Positions 45,955 through 55,067 of a stretch of 64,000 nucleotides of DNA are shown here, one piece after another. Source of the stretch: Dokdonella_A sp044227025 (lineage in GTDB: Bacteria; Pseudomonadota; Gammaproteobacteria; Xanthomonadales; Rhodanobacteraceae); the NCBI RefSeq assembly GCF_044227025.1, contig NZ_JBGAFX010000009.1, positions 12,588 to 76,587 on the forward strand. The letters are read 5' to 3'. A program made the translations under genes and the position numbers. The notes beneath the pieces were generated by a model. The model made no database searches. It worked only from the letters and a program-made list of their open reading frames with translations, and was not told where the DNA came from. Positions within the stretch are counted from its first letter, which is position 1; every line of letters begins with the position of its first letter.

Positions 45955-48572
45955 ATGCTCAAGTACAGCTACCTAGCCGCCGCCCTCACGATGGCTTGCG
46001 GCATCGCAGCGGCGGCACCGAACGCCAATGCGCCAGCAAGTTTCGCCGGCAACGTCAAATCGATCGACCAGGTCGCGACCGCACGCTTCAGCGCACTCGA
46101 CCTCAAGACCATCGGCGAAGAGGATGCACTGCGCGAGGCAAGCGGCCGTCCGATGCGCTTCGCGATCGCCCACGACAGCGCCGTCAACGTGCAATCCGGC
46201 GGCAGCTGGGAACAGCACGGCGAGCGCAGCATCTGGCGTTACCGCGTGCAGGCCGATGCCGCGACCTCGCTGAACTTCGGCTTCACCCGGTTCCACGTAC
46301 CGGCCAGCGCGCGCCTGTACATCTACGACAACAAGGATCATGCCCAGCTCGCCGGTCCGTACGATGCGGTCTCGCACAACGCGCTCGGCCAGTTGTGGAC
46401 GCCGATCATCGCACCGACGTGATGATCGAGATCGACGTCGCCAGCAGCGAACGCGCGCAGGTCGACGTGACACTCGGCAAGATCAACCAGGGCTACCGCG
46501 GCTTCGGCACCCAGGCCAAGGGCTACGACCAGCCGCGCCTGAACGTCACCGGCGAAGGCAAGTCGGCCTGCTCGCCCGACGCGATCCGTTCCGGTTCCTG
46601 CAACATGGACGTCGCCTGCCTCGACAGCAACGATCCGTGGAACAAGCCGCGCCGCTCGGTCGGTGCGTACACGATCTCCGGCACCGACACCTGCACCGGC
46701 TCGCTGGTCAACAACACGGCCAACGACCGCAGCATGCTGTTCATGACCGCGAGCCATTGCGAAGTCGTGAACAACCCTGCCGGCATCGTCGTGTACTGGA
46801 ACTACGAAGCACCGACCTGCAGAACGCCGGGCAGCGGCGCGAGCGGCACGCCGGTGCCGCGCCCGACGACGACGAGCAGCGGCTCGACCTTCCTCGCACG
46901 CACGCGCAACCCGTTCGATGGCGGCGACTGCACCAACGGCGCGGTCTGCTCGGACAACACCGTCGTGCGCCTCAACGGCACGCCCGATCCGGCATGGAAC
47001 CTTTTCTGGGCCGGCTGGGACCACGGCAGCACGCCGGCGACCTGCGTACCGGGCCCGAATGCGTCGTCCACCGTCGGCGAATGCGCGAGCATCCATCACC
47101 CAAACGTCGACGAGAAGCGCATCACCTTCGTCGAACAGAACTTCCAGCTCGGCGGCATCAGCGGCGGCACCAACACCCACTGGCACGCATTCTGGGATCC
47201 GACCCCGCCGGTCCTGCCGAACATCGTCTCGCCACCGCCTTCGCTGCCACCGGGCGTGACCGAGCCGGGTTCGTCGGGCTCGCCGCTCTACAACGCCAGC
47301 CAGCATTTCGTCGGCGTGCTCAGCGGCGGCCCGTCCGCCTGCGGCGCGACCGGCGCGAACCTTTCGGACTTCTACGGCCAGCTCTCGGTCGCATGGGAAG
47401 GCGAAGGTTCGCTCGGCACGCGCATGAAGGACCACCTCGACCCGCTCAACACCGGTGCGACGTCGATCGAAGGCATCGGCATGTCGCCGTTCAACTTCAC
47501 GCTCGATCCGGCGTCGGTCTCCGTGTGCACCACGACCAACAGCACCACGGTCAACCTCGCCGCGACCTACGATGTCGGGTTCAGCGGTACGGTCGCATTG
47601 ACGGCAACCGGCAACCCGGCGCCGAGCACGGCCGTGTTCGCGCCGACGAGCCTGACGCCGCCGACCGCCGCTTCCGTGCTGACACTCGGCGGACTGTCGG
47701 GCGTCGCACAGGGCAGCTACACGATCACCGTGACCGGCACCAGCGGCGCCGATTCGGTCGAGAAGTCGCTGCCGTTGACGATCGCCTCCGCGCTGTCCGG
47801 CACCACGACCCTGACGGCACCGGCCAATGGTGCGACCGGCGTGGCAACAAGCCCGACGCTCAGCTGGACCGCGCTGGCGGGGGCGGCGTCGTATACGGTG
47901 GACATCGCGACCGACGCGGGGTTCACGAGCATCGTCTCGACGCACTCCGGCATCACCACCACGAGCTATGCGGCCAGCGGCCTGAATCCGGCGACGACGT
48001 ATTACTGGCGCGTCAAGCCGACCAATGGCTGCGGTGACGGCACCGTATCGGCGACCTTCAGCTTCACGACCGCAAACGTGATCTGCAGCACCCCGGCGTT
48101 GGCGATCCCGGACAACAACCCGACCGGGGCGAACGACACGATCACGCTGACCGACGCATCGGTGCTGTCCGGCCTGACGGTGTCGATCAAGGCCACGCAC
48201 ACCTGGGTCGGCGACCTGAAGTTCACGCTGTCGAAAGACACGGCGACTTCCGCCGTGATCGATCGTCCGGGCTACACCGGCTCGGGTTTCGGCTGCAACG
48301 CCGACGACATCGACGTGATCCTCGATGATGCCGCGGGCAGCCCGGTCGAATCGGCCTGCAGCGCAACGCCGCCGGCACTGGGCGGCACGCTGTCGCCGAA
48401 TGCCCCCGGCCTCGCGCCGTTCAACGGCCTGTCGCTGGCCGGCACCTGGACACTCAATGTGTCCGACAATGCGGGCGGCGATACCGGCACGCTGACCGAG
48501 TGGTGCCTGATCCCGGAAGTTGCCGTGAGCGACGTCATCTTCCAGGACGGCTTCGAGGCCGTCGTCCGGTAA
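45955..48572 (+). pseudogene. Trypsin-like (lysyl endopeptidase-type) secreted protease, frameshifted at about 46415-46422
   Basis: The first reading frame (45955-46422) gives signal peptide MLKYSYLAAALTMACGIAAA and a propeptide ending LGQLWTPIIAPT. The protein then continues in the +2 frame from about 46415 to 48572: mature protease with His in MTASHCEVV, Asp in DNTVVRL and Ser in EPGSSGSPLYN, an Ig/beta-sandwich domain, an Fn3 domain (SPTLSWTALAGAASYTVDI), a P-proprotein domain (TGTLTEWCLIPE) and the tail VSDVIFQDGFEAVVR. One missing base (gcaccg-gacgtg expected) explains the break. TGA and an ATG overlap as TGATG. Either a real mutation, a sequencing error, or a coupled restart; a restart product would lack a signal peptide. 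Confidence 0.75.
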
Positions 48573-48592
48573 GCAACACCAGGCATGCAACG

Positions 48593-48626
48593 AAAAAGGG
48601 GCCGCGAGACGCGGCCCTTTTTTTTT
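48593..48626 (+). terminator. Strong rho-independent terminator after the protease gene
   Basis: AAAAAGGGGCCGCG and CGCGGCCCTTTTTTTTT form a long perfect stem with a three-base loop and a T-run, 20 bp after the stop at 48572. Confidence 0.9.
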
Positions 48627-48942
48627 CGAAGGCATTCCTGTCGCTCAAGCGCACCGCGGGCATCCCGGTGCCTTGCGACATGCATTGCACCGGGTCGATC
48701 AGCAACGTCCGCGGGTGGACACGACGGAATGCGCCACCGGAATCCGCTGATCGAAGACCGCAGCGGGTTGTCGCATTGCACCTCCCTGCTGATCCCATGA
48801 CTGCCGGGCTAGTGACCGGGCGGCGAAATCCCGCGCGGCCGCGAGTCGAGGGATCTTCCCGCCGGCACCATGATCCCTCTCCCACCCGTCCGCCGTATGC
48901 AAGGCCAAGCGCTCATTCCGATGCGCACGAGGGAGCACACCC
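48627..48942. other. Non-coding gap of 316 bp
   Basis: Between the protease terminator and the delta-60 gene I see no supported gene, repeat or RNA. It presumably holds the promoter of the delta-60 gene, whose ribosome site GAGGGAG lies at about 48930. Confidence 0.5.
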
Positions 48943-50331
48943 ATGACCGCCAACCTGTTCATCCGCCGCACCCTGCTCGCCTGCGCATTGCTGCAGGCCG
49001 GCGCAGCCGCTGCCGAGGGCGCACTCGATGCGAGCTGGGGCTTCGCCGGCACCGGCAAGTCGCCGATCGCATTCGACTTCGGCAGTACCAAGGCCGACAT
49101 CGCGTCCGCCAGCGTGATCGGGTCGGACGGCGCGATGTACATCTCGGGTACCGTGTTCGATGCCGGCGGCGTGTCGCGCATGGGCGTCACCCGCCTGCTG
49201 CCGAACGGCCTCATCGACACGAATTTCGGTACCGATGGTCGCGCGATGACGCAGGGCTCGCAGGGCGAGCTGTTCAATACCGCCGGCATCGTGATGAGGG
49301 GCAACAGCCTGCTGGTCGGCGGCTACAAGAAGAAGACCGCCGACAACTGGGACTTCGTGCTGTGCGCATTCTCGACCGGCGGCGTTCCGCTGCTGTTCAA
49401 CTCGACGCTGACCTCGTGCGTGAGCGCCTCGTTCGATCCGGGCCCGTCGCTGAGCCGCGACATCCCGCGCGCGATGGCGGTGCAGGCGGACGGCAAGATC
49501 GTGATGGCCGGCACCACCGCGGTAAACACCGTGACGGACACCTACGCCGCATTCGCGCGGTTCAACACCGATGGCGCGCTCGATCACACGTTCGGCCTGA
49601 GCAACTCGGGCATCCAGCTGGCGCGTTCGTCGAACTTCCTGCGCCACCAGATCAATGCGGTCGCGATCGCCTCGAACGGCAAGATCGTCGGCGTCGGCAA
49701 GACCGATGTCGTCGGCGGCAACGACAGCTCCGCGGTGATCGTTCGTCTCGACACCGATGGCACGGTCGAGCAGCTTTCGCAGAGCAACGAATGCACCTTC
49801 GAAGTCGACGGCAGCAATTCGCGCGACACCGAACTGCTCGGCCTGACCATGGTGCCGAACGGCGGCGGCCTCGAGGACGACTTCGTCGCGGTCGGCTATG
49901 CACAGATGTCCGGCACCGTGCACAGTGGCCTGATCGCCAAGCGCAGGGGTGCCGCGTGCGCCTACGACTCCAGCTTCAGCGGCGGCGACGGCACCAGCGG
50001 CTACACCGTGGTGACCGCGGGCGATTCGATGACGTTCGAGAGCGTCGCCACGCAGCCGAACGTCGGCTACGTCATCGCCGCGACCTACACCTCCACCGGC
50101 GGCGACGCCGACTGGCTGGTCGGTCGCTACCGTCCGGATGGCAGCAGCGATTCCCTGCTGACCCCGATCGACTTCGGCGTGGTCCACCAGACCGACATCG
50201 TCGCCGATGTGCATGTCTTCCACGACGGCATCTACGTCGCCGGCAGCTGGCAGAAGACCGGTGCCAACTACGATTTCGGTGCCGCACGCCTGTCGCTCGA
50301 CCAGATCTTCGCGGACGGCTTCAACCACTGA
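48943..50331 (+). CDS. Secreted delta-60 repeat protein with IF-x-DGF tail
   Basis: The 462-residue protein has a signal peptide (LLACALLQAGAAAAEG) and repeats of about 55-60 residues with the delta-60 pattern: GALDASWGFAGTGK, then ASVIGSDGAMYISGTV, LLPNGLIDTNFGTDGRAM, MAVQADGKIVMAGTT, RFNTDGALDHTFG and AIASNGKIVGVGKT. Such repeats form beta-propellers found in secreted proteins, of unknown ligand. The chain ends SLDQIFADGFNH, matching three other tails in the window. A GAGGGA site precedes the ATG. It lies between the protease and hutI. Confidence 0.87.
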   Translation: MTANLFIRRTLLACALLQAGAAAAEGALDASWGFAGTGKSPIAFDFGSTKADIASASVIGSDGAMYISGTVFDAGGVSRMGVTRLLPNGLIDTNFGTDGRAMTQGSQGELFNTAGIVMRGNSLLVGGYKKKTADNWDFVLCAFSTGGVPLLFNSTLTSCVSASFDPGPSLSRDIPRAMAVQADGKIVMAGTTAVNTVTDTYAAFARFNTDGALDHTFGLSNSGIQLARSSNFLRHQINAVAIASNGKIVGVGKTDVVGGNDSSAVIVRLDTDGTVEQLSQSNECTFEVDGSNSRDTELLGLTMVPNGGGLEDDFVAVGYAQMSGTVHSGLIAKRRGAACAYDSSFSGGDGTSGYTVVTAGDSMTFESVATQPNVGYVIAATYTSTGGDADWLVGRYRPDGSSDSLLTPIDFGVVHQTDIVADVHVFHDGIYVAGSWQKTGANYDFGAARLSLDQIFADGFNH

Positions 50332-50353
50332 GCACGAATTGCGCATGATGTTC

Positions 50354-50378
50354 CCCTCTCCCGCACGCGGGAGAGGGC
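50354..50378. repeat. CTCTCCCGC palindrome, intergenic copy
   Basis: CCTCTCCCGC-ac-GCGGGAGAGG is a perfect inverted repeat just after the delta-60 gene. The core matches the palindrome inside mfd at 34898-34920. Confidence 0.6.
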
Positions 50379-50433
50379 CGGGGCGGGGGCAGGCGGAGCA
50401 TCGCGCTCCGCTCTCCCTCGCCCCGCTTTTTTT
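50379..50433 (+). terminator. Terminator-like hairpin with T-run
   Basis: GCGGAGC-atcgc-GCTCCGC forms the inner stem, with outer pairing of GGGGCGGGGG to CGCCCCGC, ending in TTTTTTT. It follows the CTCTCCCGC palindrome and may end the delta-60 transcript. Confidence 0.6.
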
Positions 50434-50528
50434 GTGTGGTCTTCTCCCGCTGGAGCGCATCCCATGCGCCTTCCCACGTCCGAGTGCGGGATAATCGCGC
50501 GACCACTCTCCCCGATGGACCGCGACGC

Positions 50529-51752
50529 ATGAACCCCGAATGGGATGGCCTGCTGCTCGACTGTCGTCTCGCGACGATGACGCGGTCGGACACGCCATAC
50601 GGCCTGATCGAGCACGCCGCGCTCGGCTGGCGCGACGGCGCGATCACCTATGCAGGGGCGCACGCGGCCCTGCCGGACGCACCGGAACGTCTCGCCGAGC
50701 ACGTCGCGCGCGCCGACGGCGCGCTGGTCACGCCGGGATTGATCGACTGCCACACCCATCTCGTGTTCGGCGGCGATCGCGCCAACGAGTTCGAGCAGCG
50801 ACTCAACGGTGCGAGCTACGAGGAGATCGCGCGCGCCGGTGGTGGCATCGCGTCGAGCGTGCGCGCGACGCGCGAAGCCGATGAAGGAACCCTGCTCGCG
50901 CAATCGCTGCCGCGTGCGCGCGCGCTGCTTGCCGACGGTGTAACGACGATCGAGATCAAGTCCGGCTACGGCCTCGACCGCGACAGCGAGCTGCGCATGC
51001 TGCGCGTCGCGCGACGCATCGGCGAAACCCTCGGCATCGGCATCCGCACCACACTGCTCTCGGCGCATGCGCTGCCGCCGGAGTACGCCGGACGCGCGGA
51101 CGAGTACATCGACTACGTGTGCGAGCACGTCGTGCCGATTGCGGCGCAATCCGGCCTCGCCGACGCGGTCGACGCGTTCTGCGAGAGGATCGCGTTCACG
51201 CCGGCGCAGACCCGCCGCGTGTTCGAAGCGGCGCGCGCGCACGGCCTGCGCGTGAAGCTGCACGCGGACCAGTTGTCCGACCTGCATGGTGCCGCGCTGG
51301 CGGCGGCATTCGACGCCTTGTCGGCCGATCACCTCGAATGGACCGGCGACGACGGCGTGCAGGCAATGGCCAGGGCAGGAACCGTCGCCGTGCTGCTGCC
51401 GGGCGCCTACTACGCGCTGCGCGAGACCAAGCTGCCGCCAATCGATGCGCTGCGCGCCGCCGGCGTTCCGCTCGCGGTCGCGACCGACCTCAATCCGGGC
51501 ACGTCGCCATTGCTGTCACTGCGCCTCGCGATGGGCATGGCTTGCACGTTGTTCCGGCTCACGCCGGAGGAAGCGCTGCGCGGTTCGACCGTGAATGCCG
51601 CGCGCGCGCTCGGACTGGATGATCGCGGCACGCTCGCCGTCGGTCGCCGCGCGGACTTCGTCGTGTGGGATGCCGAACGGCCGGCGGACCTTTGCTACTG
51701 GATCGGCGGCACGCTCGCACGTCGGATATTCGTCGGCGGCCGGTCGATGTAG
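50529..51752 (+). CDS. hutI: Imidazolonepropionase HutI
   Basis: The 407-residue metal-dependent amidohydrolase converts 4-imidazolone-5-propionate to formimidoylglutamate in histidine degradation. Key features are LIDCHTHLVFGGDRANEFEQ (His75, His77), the RAGGGIASSVRATREAD loop, IEIKSGYGLDRDSELRMLRV, KLHADQLSD and ATDLNPGTSP. Its product is the substrate of HutF at 44370-45776. It is transcribed alone; no hutH, hutU or hutC is adjacent, which is unusual for hut operons. A REP-like pair follows its stop. Confidence 0.95.
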   Translation: MNPEWDGLLLDCRLATMTRSDTPYGLIEHAALGWRDGAITYAGAHAALPDAPERLAEHVARADGALVTPGLIDCHTHLVFGGDRANEFEQRLNGASYEEIARAGGGIASSVRATREADEGTLLAQSLPRARALLADGVTTIEIKSGYGLDRDSELRMLRVARRIGETLGIGIRTTLLSAHALPPEYAGRADEYIDYVCEHVVPIAAQSGLADAVDAFCERIAFTPAQTRRVFEAARAHGLRVKLHADQLSDLHGAALAAAFDALSADHLEWTGDDGVQAMARAGTVAVLLPGAYYALRETKLPPIDALRAAGVPLAVATDLNPGTSPLLSLRLAMGMACTLFRLTPEEALRGSTVNAARALGLDDRGTLAVGRRADFVVWDAERPADLCYWIGGTLARRIFVGGRSM

Positions 51753-51765
51753 CGGATCTGGATTT

Positions 51766-51837
51766 TGTGGGAGCGGCGGAAGCCGCGATGCTTCGCCGAG
51801 TGAAAGGAAGAGCATCGCGGCTTCCGCCGCTCCCACA
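51766..51837. repeat. REP/REPIN-like inverted pair, copy 2
   Basis: TGTGGGAGCGGCGGAAGCCG ... CGGCTTCCGCCGCTCCCACA, the same inverted pair as 19504-19579 with a different, shorter centre. It lies between the convergent hutI and pseudouridine synthase genes. Confidence 0.75.
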
Positions 51838-51870
51838 CGAAAGACAGTTGCTTCCGAGAAAGCCCCGCCC

Positions 51871-52797
51871 CTACAGGTGCAGGCATGTTTCGAATTCGCG
51901 CGGCTCGCCGCTGAGCGGATCGACGAACGCGAGGCGCTTGGCCAGCAGCTTGAGCGGCTTGCCGTAATCGTCGGGCGGCCGTCCGGCGCGGTCCGACGAC
52001 AACGGCTGCGGATAGAAGTCGTCGTTGACGATCGGCGCGCCGAGGCCGGCCATGTGCACGCGCAGCTGGTGCGTCCGGCCGGTGACCGGAACGAGCGCGT
52101 AGCGCCAGATGCCGCCGTCCGATCGGTCCAGCACGTCGATGTGCGATTCCGAGTTCGGCGCGCCGGCCACCTCGCGCATGAGGAAGAAGGGCTCACCTCG
52201 TGCCATATGCGTCGAACGCACCAGCGGGAACGGAAGCGACGGCAACGCCGGCGCCAGCGCCTCGTAGTGCTTGGCGACGGTGCGCTCGGGAAACAGCGCC
52301 TGGTAGTGCGCGCGCGTGCGCGGATTGGCGGAAAACAGCACCAGCCCCGCGGTCATGCGGTCGAGCCGGTGCAAGGGAACGAGATGGGGATTGTCGAGGC
52401 GACGCGTGAGGCGCGCGAGCAGCGTTTCGGCGACATGGCCGCCGCCCGGCGTCACCGGCAGGAAATGCGGTTTGTCGGCGACCACGAGATCGGCGTCGGC
52501 ATGCACGATGCGTTCGACGAACGGTATGGGCTGCTCGGTCGCGACTTCACGGTAGTACTGGATTTCCATCCCGACCCGATACGGCGTGCGCTCGTCGATC
52601 GGCTTCGCCTGCACGTCGGTGACCAGGCCGCGTGCGATGCGGTCAGACCACGTCTCGCGGTCGACCTCCGCAAAGTGCGCACACAGGCCGTCGAGCACCG
52701 TCGCCCATGGCCCCGGCGGCAATTGCAGGCAGCTCGGCTGTACGCCGTTGCGTGGCGGCAGGCGGATCATCGAGGCAGGGGCTGGCATCGCCCGCAT
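51871..52797 (-). CDS. RluA-family pseudouridine synthase
   Basis: The 308-residue enzyme isomerises uridine to pseudouridine in rRNA or tRNA. The catalytic Asp146 is in PLHRLDRMTAGLVLFS, followed by the family blocks KHYEAL, VTGRTHQLRVHMAGLGAPIVND and a C-terminal PLSGEPREFET. An N-terminal helical part precedes it (SDRIARGLVTD), resembling an S4-like fold. The precise target cannot be told; the length is close to the RluA/TruC range. The start is uncertain among ATGs at 52797, 52788 and 52770. Divergent from yaeQ. Confidence 0.9.
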   Translation of the reverse strand: MRAMPAPASMIRLPPRNGVQPSCLQLPPGPWATVLDGLCAHFAEVDRETWSDRIARGLVTDVQAKPIDERTPYRVGMEIQYYREVATEQPIPFVERIVHADADLVVADKPHFLPVTPGGGHVAETLLARLTRRLDNPHLVPLHRLDRMTAGLVLFSANPRTRAHYQALFPERTVAKHYEALAPALPSLPFPLVRSTHMARGEPFFLMREVAGAPNSESHIDVLDRSDGGIWRYALVPVTGRTHQLRVHMAGLGAPIVNDDFYPQPLSSDRAGRPPDDYGKPLKLLAKRLAFVDPLSGEPREFETCLHL

Positions 52798-52855
52798 TGT
52801 GATCGAATGACGTCACTGCGCCTACAATGCGCGGCTTCCCTTCCGAGGTAACCGC

Positions 52856-53416
52856 ATGGCGCTCAACGCGACCATCTACAAGGCCGAGCTGCAGGTCAGC
52901 GACATGGATCGGCACTATTACGCGACCCACGCACTGACCCTGGCGCGGCACCCGTCCGAGACGGAGGAACGCCTGATGGTGCGCCTGCTCGCATTCGCAC
53001 TGTACGCCGACGAGCGCCTCGAGTTCGGCAAGGGCCTCAGCAGCGAGGACGAACCCGACCTCTGGCGCAAGGATCGCAGCGGCGAGATCGAGCAATGGAT
53101 CGACCTCGGCCAGCCCGACGAACAGCGCGTTCGCAAGGCGTGCGGACGTGCGCGCGAGGTCATCGTCGTCAACTACGGCGGACGCGCGTCGGATGTATGG
53201 TGGGAAAAGAACGCGACCGCGCTGGCGCGCTCGAAGAACCTGGTCGTGATCGACGTGTCGTCGGCAACGGCGGCGCTCACCGCGATCGCCGGGCGCAGCA
53301 TGCGCCTGCAGTGCAACATCCAGGACGGCCACGTGCAGCTGTTCGGCAGCGCCGACAGCGAGATGATCGGCATCGATCCCGTGCTGCGCATGGGCGACAG
53401 GCAGCCGGCCTACTGA
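52856..53416 (+). CDS. yaeQ: YaeQ family protein
   Basis: The 186-residue protein matches YaeQ throughout: MALNATIYKAELQVSDMDRH, then ETEERLMVRLLAFALYA, LWRKDRSGEIEQWIDLGQPD and VNYGGRASDVWWEKN. YaeQ has a PD-(D/E)xK nuclease-like fold and is reported to suppress rfaH or transcription-elongation defects in E. coli, but its biochemistry is unknown. A GAGGT site precedes the ATG. The flavoprotein gene starts two bases after its stop. Confidence 0.94.
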   Translation: MALNATIYKAELQVSDMDRHYYATHALTLARHPSETEERLMVRLLAFALYADERLEFGKGLSSEDEPDLWRKDRSGEIEQWIDLGQPDEQRVRKACGRAREVIVVNYGGRASDVWWEKNATALARSKNLVVIDVSSATAALTAIAGRSMRLQCNIQDGHVQLFGSADSEMIGIDPVLRMGDRQPAY

Positions 53417-53418
53417 CC

Positions 53419-54600
53419 GTGGCGGAATCGTTCGACGCCCTGGTCATCGGCGGCGGCGCGGCCGGCCTCATGTGCGCGATCGCCGCGGGCCGGCGCGGCA
53501 GGCGCGTGCTGGTCGTCGAACACGCGAACCGCGTCGGCAAGAAGATCCTGATGTCGGGCGGCGGCCGCTGCAACTTCACCAACACCGGCGCGACGCCGGC
53601 GAACTACCTCTCGGCGAATCCGCACTTCTGCAAATCCGCGCTCGCGCGCTACACCCCGGCGGATTTCATCGCGATGGTCGAGCGCCATCGCATCGCGTAT
53701 CACGAGAAGGAACTCGGCCAGCTGTTCTGCGACGACTCGTCGAAACAGATCGTGCGCATGCTGCTGGATGAATGTGCCGACGCAGGCGTGCGCATCGAGA
53801 CTTCGTGCGCTATCGAGCGGGTGCGGCATGGCGACGCGGCCTTTCACCTCGATACCGCGCGCGGTTCCTTCACGGCGTCCGCGCTGGTCGTCGCCTGCGG
53901 GGGGTTGTCGATCCCGAGCATGGGCGCGAGCGGGTTCGGCTACGAGCTCGCGCGCCAGTTCGGCCACTCCGTGCTGCCGACGCGCGCCGGCCTCGTGCCG
54001 CTGACGCTGAGCGGAAAGCATCAGGAACGCCTCGCCGACCTGGCCGGCGTCGCGCTGCCCGTGGAGGCGCGCTGCAACGGCAGTGCGTTCTGCAACTTCA
54101 TGCTGGTCACACACCGCGGCATCAGCGGGCCGGCGATCCTGCAGATCTCTTCCTACTGGAATCCGGGCGACGACCTGCGCCTGGACCTGTTGCCAGGCGA
54201 CGACGCGTACGCATGGCTGCAAACGCAGCGCACCGAACGCGCCGCGACCGAGTTGCGCAACGTGCTGGCGGAACGGATCCCGAAGCGTTTCGCGCAACGC
54301 CTGTGCGAGCACTGGTTCAGCAGCAAGCCGATGCGCCAGTATCGCGACGCGGAGCTGCGCGAGATGGCGGCGCTGCTCGCCGACTGGCCGCTCGTCGCGA
54401 GCGGTACCGAGGGCTATCGCACGGCCGAAGTCACGCTCGGCGGCGTCGATACCGACGAACTGTCGTCTTCGACGATGCAATCCAAACGCGTGCCCGGCCT
54501 GTACTTCATCGGCGAGGTGGTCGACGTCACCGGCTGGCTCGGCGGCTACAACTTCCAGTGGGCGTGGGCGTCCGGACACGCCTGCGGCAACGCGCTGTAG
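53419..54600 (+). CDS. HI0933/YhiN family FAD-dependent oxidoreductase
   Basis: The 393-residue flavoprotein starts at GTG and has the dinucleotide-binding motif DALVIGGGAAGLMCAIAAG, then GKKILMSGGGRCNFTNTGA, a conserved ALVVACGGLSIPSMGASGFG and the C-terminal LYFIGEVVDVTGWLGGYNFQ. These are signatures of the HI0933/YhiN family, whose substrate is unknown; an RNA-modification role has been suggested for some members. Two bases separate it from yaeQ, so the genes are co-transcribed. Confidence 0.92.
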   Translation: MAESFDALVIGGGAAGLMCAIAAGRRGRRVLVVEHANRVGKKILMSGGGRCNFTNTGATPANYLSANPHFCKSALARYTPADFIAMVERHRIAYHEKELGQLFCDDSSKQIVRMLLDECADAGVRIETSCAIERVRHGDAAFHLDTARGSFTASALVVACGGLSIPSMGASGFGYELARQFGHSVLPTRAGLVPLTLSGKHQERLADLAGVALPVEARCNGSAFCNFMLVTHRGISGPAILQISSYWNPGDDLRLDLLPGDDAYAWLQTQRTERAATELRNVLAERIPKRFAQRLCEHWFSSKPMRQYRDAELREMAALLADWPLVASGTEGYRTAEVTLGGVDTDELSSSTMQSKRVPGLYFIGEVVDVTGWLGGYNFQWAWASGHACGNAL

Positions 54601-54618
54601 GGTGCGCCTTGGCGCACC
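54601..54618. repeat. Perfect intergenic palindrome
   Basis: GGTGCGCC-tt-GGCGCACC directly after the flavoprotein stop. No T-run follows. It resembles short dispersed palindromes rather than a terminator. Confidence 0.5.
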
Positions 54619-54681
54619 ATCGTGCCGCATGAAACGGAAACGGCGCGCCAAAGCGCGTTGTCGCACGCGTATAGTCGCGCC

Positions 54682-55032
54682 ATGGCCTATCTCGTGTTCA
54701 AGGCGCTGTTGTCCGGCGTCATCATCATGGTGGTGTCGGAAATCGCCCGGCGCAGCCCTTCTATTGGCGCACTGGTGGTGTCGTTGCCGCTGGTATCCCT
54801 GCTCGCCATCCTGTGGCTATGGCACGACACCGGCAACGTCGCGCGCATCGCCGACCATGCCGAAGCGACGTTCTGGTACGTGTTGCCGTCGTTGCCGATG
54901 TTCCTGGCGTTTCCGTACCTGCTGCGTCACGGCATCGGCTTCTGGTGGGCGCTCGGCGCTGCCTGCGTGCTGACGATCGGCTTGTACTTCCTCACCGTGC
55001 TGCTCGCCGCGCGCTTCGGCGTGCGGCTCTAA
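54682..55032 (+). CDS. DUF3147 family membrane protein
   Basis: The 116-residue protein has four hydrophobic helices and the DUF3147 signatures MAYLVFKALLSGVIIMVVSE, RRSPSIGALVVSLPLVSLLA and TFWYVLPSLPMFLAFPYLLR. Function unknown; it is a small inner-membrane protein. The ATG at 54682 is favoured because it aligns with family starts. It lies 80 bp after the flavoprotein and converges with the RIO kinase gene. Confidence 0.88.
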   Translation: MAYLVFKALLSGVIIMVVSEIARRSPSIGALVVSLPLVSLLAILWLWHDTGNVARIADHAEATFWYVLPSLPMFLAFPYLLRHGIGFWWALGAACVLTIGLYFLTVLLAARFGVRL

Positions 55033-55067
55033 CCTGCTGCTCGTCAGCAAGTTGCTTGGCGCGCGCG

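Noticed and set aside
46411..46424. Programmed ribosomal frameshift in the protease gene
   Set aside because: No slippery heptamer or stimulatory structure is visible; a single-base loss explains the break more simply.
46338..48635. A 765-residue leftward frame opposite the protease
   Set aside because: Antisense to the catalytic, Fn3 and P-domains; no family features.
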